Below are positions 33,197-42,038 of a stretch of DNA of 64,000 nucleotides, one piece after another. This DNA is from Pseudopyrenochaeta lycopersici (Eukaryota > Ascomycota > Dothideomycetes > Pleosporales > Pseudopyrenochaetaceae), in contig NHZP01000028.1 of assembly GCA_003313425.1 (NCBI GenBank), forward strand, positions 62,001 through 126,000, in the 5' to 3' direction. The notes beneath the pieces were generated by a model. The model was given only the letters and a program-made list of their open reading frames with translations, was not told where the DNA came from and made no database searches. Each line of letters begins with the position of its first letter. The stretch's first letter is position 1. The position numbers and the translations under genes are program-made.

Positions 33197-36071
33197 GGCT
33201 AGTGAGATTTGTCCCCAAGGTTTTGAGATTTGTCCCCAAAATGAGATTTGTCCCCAACGCTAATGCTAGTGGAAATCAATCACCTAGCTTGGCTTAGCGC
33301 GTAATCTATTGAACGCGACACTACCGCGACACCATCGCGTCTCCGCCACAGGCAACCAGTTAGAGAAGAACGTAGGTGCTGAATTTGTTTTCTTGTCTTG
33401 AGCATCTCAGTATGGAAGACATTACCCCCCCCTCCAGACCAGCTCTGCAGCTCCTATGAAGAAGCGTATGATGCGCTCAAGACGCATGGCATGCAGCACG
33501 GCTACGGCTTTGTCCTTAAGCGGAGTTGGCCTCACAATTCAGATGTCAAGACACGTTATTACTACCACTGCGATTGCTTTAGGAACCACTACCAGTCAAG
33601 TGCAAAGGTTCTGAGTACAAGCACGCGCTCAACAGGATGCCCTTTCAAGCTCGTTATCTTCAAGGTGAAGCTCACCAGCCAGTGGAAGCTAGAGGTGCAA
33701 GACAAGCACCACAATCACCCCCGATCAATCAACCCTAGCGCGCACAATGTCTATCGCAGGCGTACATCGTCACAGAAGGAAGTAATTGAGTCAATGACGC
33801 ACGCTGGGGCGCGGCCGATGCAGATACTAGCGGCGATCCAAAGGGAAGACCAAAACACACTGATCTCTGCCACTGATATCCGAGGTGAGAGGAAGGCAAT
33901 TCGGGAGAAACACTTGAACGGCAGGAGTCCAATGGAGACATTATTAGACGACTTATCTACGGCAGACTGGGTCTTTGCAGTGAGGAAGGATGATAATAAC
34001 CGCGTACAAAATCTCTTTTTCGCCCACCAGAAGCAGGTTGAGTTGCTGGTGGCAAACCCTGACGTACTGTTGATGGACTGCACATACCGCACCAACAAGT
34101 ATAGACTCCCACTGTTGCACATACTCGGCTGCACCAACCTACAGACCTTCTTCTCTGCGGGCTTCTGCTTCCTTAGCAATGAGACACAAGCAGACTACTA
34201 TTGGGCAATTGCAAACTTCCTGCTTAAGACAGGGATACAACGACCACAGGTATTTATCAGTGATCAGGAAGAGGCGTTGAAGATAGCAGCTCGCTCGCTA
34301 CTTCCAGGAGTCCCTCAGCTTCTATGCGTGTGGCATATTAACAAGAACGTCCAGACGAAGGCTCAGCAGACCTGGCGAGACGCCGATGGCGCAACGAAAG
34401 AGGAGAAGCAGAGGATTGTTGAACACAGGGCTGCGTTCATGAAGCGTTGGACTCAGGTATGCCCCATGCCAATCGCCTAAGAGACTTTGAGGAAGCCGTC
34501 CTCTAAAAAAGTTGCTTGCAGAACTAACTAGGGCAGCTCGTCTACGCAAAGAGACCACTGGAGTTCCAGCTGAAGTGGAACGATCTGCTTAAAGACTACA
34601 GCCACCAGCAGGAACTCTGCAGATACCTGCAAGACAACCAATACCTTACACGCACTGAGTGGGCAGCTGCTTGGACTTCTCACCACCGACACTATAATAC
34701 CATCACAAGTTCGCCTGTTGAAGGAATGCACAAGGTCCTGAAGGACTACCTCATGACTTCGAGAGGCGACTTGCTGCGCGTTGTAGGGAGGATTGAGCAA
34801 ATGGTCAGGAGTCAATACAACAAGTACAGAAAGGAACTTGCTTCCTCCAAACATAGCGTCAAGTTCGGGCATAAGCTAGAGGCAATGCCATTCCTGCCTC
34901 CTGGCATCCATAACGTGCTGACGCCACCGGCGATCGAGCGCATTAGGCAACAGGATCTGCTGCTCCAGAAGGAGCAGAGAGAGCGTCGCGGCGGACATCC
35001 TTGTTCAGGCCTATTCGAGAAAACAAATGGCCTTCCGTGTCGCCATACGCTGCAAGACGTAAGGAGATCTGGTTCAACGCTACGACTGAATCACCTCTAC
35101 GATGACCACTGGCGGTATCAACGTGAACAAGGGCCATCAATCTGCCTGTCTCCAAGGCCACATCAGTCTGTCCTTGAGCCTCTCACCGCTCAAACAAGAG
35201 GTGGGCTGAGGAGGAACGAGGCATCAACTCGACGAGATCCATCAGCTTTCGAACGACGCGTGCCCCCTTCTGTTCCTCACTTCCAACCTCACCTTCAACC
35301 TCAGGGTCAAACACTCGCTGAAGCCCTGCGACAAGTAAACACCTCTGTTACCATGTCGATTCCTACATCTGTGCCAAATGTGAATCCTATGACTACCTGT
35401 GTATCTGTATCGACCCCTGCACCTGCTCCTATACCTCCTCCCCCATTCCTCCGTTCGTCTCCGCCTGTAGCTGTTGCTGTGTCTGTCACTATGGCTCCAC
35501 CTCCTGCTTGGCAACCACCGTCGTTGGAAGAGTTCCTAGCCGACATCGAACGTCGACGGTGTCAGCCCGTTCTATATGAGTGTAATGACATGATCTCAGC
35601 GATTAACTTCCTGGCAGAGACGGGGCAGGAAGATGATCCTGCAGAGTTGGTTGAAGCACGGAATATGGCGCTCGCTACACAAGGGCTGTTTGCTTCCTGT
35701 ACCCCCACAATGGCATGGAACTATCACTTTGGAGACATGGAAGCTTTCTACGCAGAGAGATTCGCGCAAGTCGATGCGCAAAATTCTCTGCTCGAGCTTC
35801 AGGATGTACCAAGACAGCGTCCTAAGCGTGCTGCAGCAGCGACGGCTTCTGAAGCTTGGAAAGATCTCAGCCCGCGCAAGAGAAAACGACGTCAATAGAG
35901 GATAGATTCAATGAGACAAAATTGATAGTTTGAGCCACTGAAGACGTCGAAGTGTCGCTACATAGCGTTTTGTAATTTATTTTTTTGCGCTAGTAGAGTT
36001 ATGGCTAGCATTGGGGACAAATCTCATTTTGGGGACAAATCTCAAAACCTTGGGGACAAATCTCACTAGCC
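33197..36071 (+). mobile_element. MULE (Mutator-like element), 2,875 bp
   Basis: Terminal inverted repeats of about 60 bp start GGCTAGTGAGATTTGTCCCC and each contain GAGATTTGTCCCC three times. A perfect 9-bp duplication CGAAATAAG flanks the element (33188-33196 and 36072-36080), the size expected of Mutator-like elements. It is inserted in the 5' part of hAT 2. Confidence 0.95.
33398..35898 (+). CDS. MULE transposase with one intron and an N-terminal +1 slip
   Basis: Model: join(33398..34456,34537..35898), about 806 residues. The 80-bp intron has GTATGC, branch AACTAAC and acceptor CAG, and joins WTQ to LVYAKRP in phase 0. Domains in order: a FAR1/WRKY-like zinc-binding N-terminus (YYYHCDCFRN...HHNHP); MULE DDE core with LLMDCTYRTN (D), FISDQEEAL (D) and CVWHINKN; SWIM finger (C...NGLPCRH); then a Pro-rich tail ending in basic KRKRRQ. 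The frame has no ATG before residue 31. An ATG at 33412 would feed the same frame if the C8 run at 33425-33432 were C7. The main body is intact. Confidence 0.85.
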
Positions 36072-36344
36072 CGAAATAAGTTCTGGGAGTGGTTTGCTGT
36101 ATAAGGATCGACAGGGGGAAAAGAAGATCGACAAGGTAGCAAAGTTGCCTCATGGCAGTTTCGCCAACATTTTTCACGGCACATCTGGCTCTTTGTGCGA
36201 CTCCTGCCAATCACGGTTTTGCCGGGTGCCACCCGGTGAAATCATAATTGGTTCGCTTAGCTAGCGTCACCTAACTCATCTTCGACATGCCTAGTACAGC
36301 AATTCTGTCAAGCAACTTGAAGTTACTTCAAGTAATGTGAAAAC

Positions 36345-36430
36345 CCTTACTTGTGCTTGCTTGAATGAGCCTTTACTTTACTTGCTTGTTACGTAATCAA
36401 GTAATGTCAAGCAAGCAAGTCAAGTAACTT
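36345..36430. repeat. Right subterminal repeats of hAT 2
   Basis: CTTTACTTTACTTGCTTG and inverted AAGCAAGCAAGT motifs cluster here and mirror the left array. Confidence 0.65.
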
Positions 36431-37439
36431 GGTTGTTGGACACACTGATTAAATTGCTGCCGTAACAAAACCGGAGTGCTCGCAGGGCCACAACCATAAC
36501 CATGGTTTCGGGTAACGAGTACGTCCTTGCCGCATGTGCAAGGGTATGCTCAAAGAGGAAACAATACTTATTAATCTGAGCATAAAGAAAACCAAGAAGA
36601 TCCTGCGTTGGGATGACGTAGTACGGAAGTGGAGTGTCGGCATCAGTCGATTGAGTCGTCGTAAAGGTCCCATTGGCGCCATTGCTCGCAGATATCCTCT
36701 GTCATTGTAATAGAGATCCATACGACTTCCACCGATTATCGGTGAGATTTGCATGAGCCCGCTTTTTGCTGTGAAGATAGGCAAACTCGCAGACAGCCTT
36801 AGAGAACGAGATGCCTCCGCCTTCTTGCCGGAGAAACCGGACATACCCAGGATCTAGCGCAAGATTCTCCAGAGACTCATTATTGAACATGTACGTCTTG
36901 GACGTGTCGAACGGCGTCTTGACCAGCCCATAGAACTGAGAGTATATTAAACCGTCTGTGCTTTCCTTCCCATGCGGTGTGGCAAATAGCGTTTGGCCCA
37001 TGGTGTCTCGCATCGTGGCCCAAGGATATGTAGTGCATCTGGGACCGCGTTTTGTCTGGCTCCCGTTAGCGTTAACCGTTTCTCGAGTCTGAGCGTAGGC
37101 TTCGAGGCAACACTTCCTCCATAGGTACACCTCGGCCTCATGGTCTTCGGGGATTGAGTCGTACGGGAGAGCGCTGTCCCCTGAGGTAACTTGTTTCCCA
37201 AGGTCTACAAAGGTACGATCCTTGCTGTAGAACTGCGGATCGGTGACCTTGGACCAGCACTGCTCCCAACGCCCGTACGCCGAGCTGAGACTAGCGTCCA
37301 TGTACTCTAGCTTGGTGTTCTTTGCATTCATGAAGCGGGTTGGGCCTTCGAATCGACTAAAGCCAAATCCCTTCCTGGCGGAGCCTAACTTCTTGCAGCT
37401 CAGTGTTCGAATAGAGCGTGAAAATAACTGCCGTATCTA

Positions 37440-37836
37440 GATATTTATATAGCCGGGGGCAGGGTCCATGTTAAGGATTGTCGATTACTTGGAATGTTTC
37501 CTCCTATTTATAGTACACGAAGTAATTATTTTGTTCGGTAGCACTTACGCTGAGTTGCCTCGTCCTGTAAAAGTTATACTTGACCATTTATCTCTATTTG
37601 AGCGTCTGGCTTGTGTTTTTACTCGAATTGTTTTCTAGTTGCGGACGGTGTATTCCTTAGATAGTTTTTTGCTGTTAAATTCACGAGACTCTGAGGTTTT
37701 GGGTTATTACTAGGCTGGCCACCCTAGAGTGCTTCCTTAATAGTGCCAGCGTTAATCTTTGGGCTTAAGGAAATAATGATCGTACACCCCGCCTTAGTGA
37801 GCGTGAGCAAAAGTCTTACTAAAAGTATCCTTGTTA
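37440..37836. other. AT-rich intergenic stretch
   Basis: No gene is supported. It lies upstream of the unknown split gene and downstream of an OrsD-like gene on the same strand. Confidence 0.5.
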
Positions 37837-37994
37837 CTATGATAAATTTACATCACGTTTGAAATCCCCATCCCGTAGTTTGGAATTATCTATGTGTTGT
37901 CCCTGGTCCCTAAAATGATCGCAAGTGCGTGGAATCGGACTTGGAGCCCACCCTCTTTCAATATCTGTTGGGACTGCTTCCTTTTTTGATAATA

Positions 37995-39843
37995 ACGTAT
38001 TCTATCACCGAGACGGCCACATCAGCGAGCCGGCCATTTTCTCTTGGCACGACCACTTTAACAGTAAACTTAACATAACTTAACAACACAACGTGATAAT
38101 GACTAAACAAGAAGGCAGAATTAGTCTCGCTCTTCAGGCCTATACGTCTGGCCAGTTTAAGAGCCTACGACGCGCAGCTGCAGCCTACAACGTCAAACAT
38201 CAGAGGCTCTCTAATCGGCTCCGCGGAATCACCTTTCAACCTAAAACACGCCCTAATTGCGAGAAGCTTACTGTAACTAAAGAGCAAACGCTTGTCCGAT
38301 ATATTCTCAACCTTAATTTGCGAGGATTTCCGCCCCGGCTGTGTGAGGTAGAAGATATGGCTGATAAACTGCTAGCTGTACGCGGAGGCAAGCCTATTGG
38401 CAAGTGCTGGGCTGCGCGCTTCGTAGCACGCTCAGATGAGCTTAAAATGGCCTTCAGTCAGTCGAAGGATAGGCAGAGGATACTCCAGGAAGATCCAGCA
38501 GTTATTAGCGGGTAGTTCAAGCTGGTTGCAGACACTAAGGCCAAGTACGGCGTCCACGACGATGACGTGCACAACTTTGACAAAACTGGCTTCCAGATGG
38601 GCGTCATTGGCTCAATAAAGGTCGTTACAGGCTCTAAGAGACGTGCTCGTCCTGAACTCGTTCAGCCAGGCGATCGCGAGTGGGTTACTGTCATCCAGAG
38701 CATCTGCGCAGCTGGGTATGCGACCCCGCCATTCATTATCTACAAAGGACGCGTCCACATCTCTGCATGGTACGAAGAGGCAGATATACCGTACAATTAG
38801 AAGATCTCAGTCTCTGAGAACGGCTGGACAAACAACGCGCTTGGTCTCAAGTGGTTGAAGCACTTTGACGCGCATACAAAGGCGCGTCAAGTTAGGGGGT
38901 ACAGGCTGCTCATCTTAGACGGCCATGAGAGCCATCTCAACCAGGATTTTAAAGACTACTGCCTTAAGCACAAGATCCTTACTATCTGTATGCCACCTCA
39001 CTCATCGCACATCCTCCAGCCGCTTGACGTAGTCTGTTTCTCGCCGTTAAAGCGCAAGTACTCCTAGCGCGTTCGAGACTTAGCACGCCGGCGCGTCTTC
39101 CACGTCAACAAAGAAGGCTTTCTCCCTGCCTTTAAAGACGCGTTTTTTGACGTGTTTACAGAGGAGAACTGTCAAAAGGCCTTTGAGGCGTCAGGACTAG
39201 TCCCTACGAACGCGCAGGTAGTGTTAGATCGCCTTGAAGTACGGCTGCGTACCCCGCCAGAACCTCTCCTCCTAGAGACGCCGTGGCAGTCGAAGACTCC
39301 AAGCAATACTCACGAGTTTGGATCTCAATATAAGCTTATACGCGAGTCTTTTACTCGGTCACCTGTTACAGCGCAGGCAGGCTTCTCTCAGCTTATAGAA
39401 GGCGCTGAACTCATGCTGCACCAAAACGCTCTGCTTATTGCCCGCAATCATGAGCTTGAAGAGCAACTAGCAGTAATAACTAAGCGGAAATCGCGCAAAA
39501 GGAAGTGGATTCAGCAAGGTGGTACAATAGAGTATGGGACTGCAGCAGCGCAGGTAGCTGCTGAGGCATCTGCAGCGCCTCAGCAATTGAAGAAGGCTCG
39601 TGGTGGTAGTGATCAAGAAAGAGCCCAACCAGCTCAACGGCGCTGTGGGAACTGCGGAAAGACTGGGCATAACGCTCGAACGTGCAAAATTAATGCAGAA
39701 GAGTCTTCTGAATCAGATATAAGCATAACGTACGCAGGCTCTTTGTTTGATAGTGATGAAATTGAAGATGCGTAACATGGGTAGGTCGTGCTAAGAGAAA
39801 ATGGCCGGCTCGCTGATGTGGCCGTCTCGGTGATAGAATACGT
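37995..39843 (+). mobile_element. pogo/Fot1 element copy 3 (1,849 bp)
   Basis: Inverted ends of about 60 bp (ACGTATTCTATCACCGAGAC...) differ at one base (G/A). The target duplication is TA (37993-37994 and 39844-39845). Confidence 0.93.
38093..39775 (+). pseudogene. pogo transposase copy 3 with three in-frame TAG stops
   Basis: A single frame of about 560 codons runs from ATG 38093 to TAA 39775 with TAG at about 38513, 38798 and 39065. It has an N-terminal HTH (FKSLRRAAAAYNVKHQRLSNRL), the CENP-B-like second region (LRGFPPRLCEVEDMA) and DDE motifs NFDKTGFQ, ILDGHESH and PHSSHILQPLDV. At the C-terminus is a CCHC zinc knuckle (CGNCGKTGHNARTC), unusual among the three pogo copies seen here. Two stops match TGG to TAG in family-conserved tryptophan positions, consistent with RIP (CpA to TpA on the other strand). 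The rest of the frame is intact, so inactivation is recent. Confidence 0.88.
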
Positions 39844-40227
39844 TACATTAAAATTAATGGTTATATCACCACAATCTTCTTCTTCGCAGCGAAAACCATT
39901 GAGCGGCTCCCCAAGTTCCTGAATCGGCGGCCCGAGCGGTCCCGGCAACTCGACATCCTGCGGGCTCTTGATCTGCTTGTTCTGATAACGCTCAACGATT
40001 GCTTTGCGCTTCTCGCGTCCTACAGCGTGATGCTTCTGCAGATGTACATCAAGATTTTGTACGGCAGTCGCATGCTGCTTACAGACAATAACGCCAAATT
40101 TTTCAAGAAAACATATAGAGTCTTCAAGTGATTGCGATAAGCGTGCGGGCTGTTTTTCTGTGGTGCTCTCTGTTTGTGATGTTGTTGATCGAGCGACTGG
40201 GATCCGTGCGTCCCAGCAGAACTCCAT

Positions 40228-40531
40228 ATTTGGGGGTAAACCCTAACCCTATCTTAGTATACACGTTGCTGTTTGGGGCTGCAAGTTATAAAATAAGAAT
40301 CTCTGGATGCTAGTAAGTAGTTTTTGTATAAAAGTGTGATAAAAAAGTGACTGTAGTGTACGACTTTCGCCGTAAAAATAGAGCCCCTGAATATTCCATT
40401 CTGAGCATGAGGAACTGTAGCGTTAAGCCTATTCGGGCACCATTCGGGTACGGAAACCCCAAACCGAATACCTGAGTAGGGCCTACACTACAGTCAGTTT
40501 CAAAACATGTTACAGCAGAATTGCACTATAT
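40228..40531. other. Intergenic, with two telomere-like units
   Basis: A short CCCTAACCCTA stretch (about 40240-40251) matches two TTAGGG-type units. The rest holds no gene. Confidence 0.4.
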
Positions 40532-42038
40532 TTACTGGACTCTAATCCGCTTGTTAGATGCTAAAGTACAGTTACTGCGGCCTTCTACATTTTGGTGTTT
40601 GCGCTTCACCTCCTTTTTTAGCATATATCGACCTCTATCACCTGCTCGCGTTCTTGCATCCTCCCACTTACTAGTCTCTACCTCAGTTGCTGAATCAGAC
40701 TCTCTATCATCTCTGCTAGTGCGATAGTGCGAAGCTCGCTTACGCTTTGAGGTTGCGCGTTCCTGGATTAGATAGTGCAATTGCCGCTGCATATCATGAA
40801 TTTTCCTTGTTAAAGGGCTGCAGCTCTCGGATTCTCTACCTCGCTTCTTCCCTCTGGGTCTTCCCTCTGGGTCTTTTCTCTAGAGTCAGTATAGGCGGCA
40901 TTTTAGCTTGTGATTCTACATCACTTAGCTCGGGTGTGCTACGCTCTAAAGTCCTTGGAGCGGAGTCGTCTGGGAAATAGCTAACGCCTAAGGCACTATT
41001 TATAGTAGAGTGTGTGGCTCCCGAACTATGATCTAGAACATCCTCTTCCCGAGTCAATGTAAATTCGTGCCACATATGACTGTTTACTAGGTATCGATCA
41101 ATAAGATCAGGTTGGAGTTTGGTTGGAAAACCATGCTCAAGCGCGTAAGCACCGGCATGAGTTACAGGTTTGTGTCCCGTTTGGAATGAGAGAAGCTGGA
41201 GGAAACCATTGTAGTCTTTTGGCGTGTTTGGATCGAATGGCGTAACGAGAGTGGGGAGATGCTTCTTAGCAATACTAACTGCGATTTGTCTGTATATGCT
41301 AGTAGTCATTGGAACAGGACCTCTAGCTGTTGACCTTTTCAGGCTTGAGTGGGCTTTGTCCGAGGAGAAGCATGCTGTTGCGTTGTCGTGTGTGCTGAAC
41401 AAGTGCGGATTTGTAGATGTCTTAGACACCATGCCTAGGTTTCGACTGATAAAGTTGCGGAACGGGCGTATGTATACTAGGTATGCGTAAAGAACCCTTT
41501 GTACTAAAGGGCAAGGAGAGCGCACAATGTAGAAGGAGTTATTAGTGTTAGTATTGGCCTTATTATATGCAAATATAAGTATAATCATCGCTTTATAGAT
41601 GAAGATGTTGCGTTGTGCGGCAATTGTATCGGCCCAGCGTATCACTCTGAACTCCTCTCCGCGTGCTGGCATGCTGTATGTTGTGTGTATTGCGGCATAT
41701 AGCAGGCGGACAAAGGTATCAGTCTTGATTAGGTATTCGCGTAAATTTGCCCTTCCTGTACTCGTCTCGAAGGAAAACCCGCCTTGCTCTGAGAACGCAA
41801 GTTTCTCTAACGTGCGAAAACAGCCCTGGAGTTTATTGGCAGGGTGTGACAGAAATGAAAATCCCGGGCGATGAGTTGCAAGAGTGTCTTGGATGCGATC
41901 GAGCTGAATATCCGGCCACCAATCGAAAAGGAGCTCTTGAGCAAGATTTTGCAGTTCTATTATAACTGCGTGGATCGTTTCGCGAAATTGCCGCATGTGG
42001 ATCTTGGTCTCAGCGATATGTAATGTCAAACCATCATG
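40532..42038 (-). pseudogene. OrsD/RecQ-associated protein with tyrosine-recombinase-like signature
   Basis: The minus frame enters at 42038, where hAT 3 cuts it, and runs to a TAG near 40836. A 13-bp tandem duplication (40847-40872) shifts it out of frame; without the duplication the frame continues to 40532 (basic tail). I recognise this as the conserved block of OrsD/RecQ-helicase-associated fungal proteins: MPARGEEFRVIRW, NKANTNTNNSFYIVR, YRQIAVSIAKKHLP, QTGHKPVTHAGAYAL. Numbered from the codon at 42092, R144, E147 and W153 keep the spacing of the tyrosine-recombinase box I. R268, H307 and Y316 (H-x8-Y) resemble box II. Recombinase function is my inference. Confidence 0.6.
40847..40872. 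repeat. 13-bp tandem duplication causing a frameshift
   Basis: CTTCCCTCTGGGT occurs twice head to tail (40847-40859, 40860-40872). Removing one copy restores an open frame through RPRGKKRGRESES to the stop at 40532. Confidence 0.9.

Larger units (their letters stand above)
30541..36447 (-). mobile_element. hAT element 2, complete, with nested MULE
   Basis: Ends are CAGTGTGTCCAACAA (30541) and its reverse complement (ending 36447), flanked by a perfect 8-bp duplication ATTAAATT (30533-30540 and 36448-36455). This is a textbook hAT insertion. Without the MULE and its duplication the element is about 3.0 kb. Confidence 0.95.
29239..37331 (-). pseudogene. Unknown 725-codon gene split by nested hAT and MULE insertions
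   Basis: Two minus-strand pieces, 37331..36456 and 30540..29239, join in frame once the hAT element and one copy of its 8-bp target duplication are ignored. The junction reads FCYGSNL/IQRESLLYK. The product is about 725 residues with a single internal TGA at 36704-36702 (CGA to TGA would explain it). The open frame also extends upstream of ATG 37331 to 37437, so an upstream spliced exon is possible. The sequence is rich in W, Y, R and K, with motifs such as WRAVKDLRDVYVRFNQATAWYDHY and VERRLGYKKAERWLDEFF-like helices. No signal peptide, clear membrane segment or known domain is seen. I do not recognise the family. It could be an undescribed TE-encoded or cargo protein. Confidence 0.7.
37837..40227 (-). 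pseudogene. OrsD-like (DUF3505) gene split by pogo copy 3
   Basis: The minus-strand ORF from ATG 40227 reads FGVIVCKQHATAVQNLDVHLQKHHAVGREKR, the C-x-(5)-H/H pattern of the OrsD N-terminal finger. GPPIQELGEPLNGFRCEEEDCGDITINFNV follows. pogo copy 3 interrupts it at 39844. If the pogo and one TA are ignored, the frame continues into 37994..37837 (LSKKEAVPTDIERGW...) to a TAG. This supports insertion into an existing reading frame. Compared with full-length OrsD-family proteins it is short, so it was already truncated, or has exons that I cannot see. Confidence 0.6.

Noticed and set aside
40240..40251. Telomere repeat
   Set aside because: Only two TTAGGG-type units; too short to mark a telomere or a former chromosome end.
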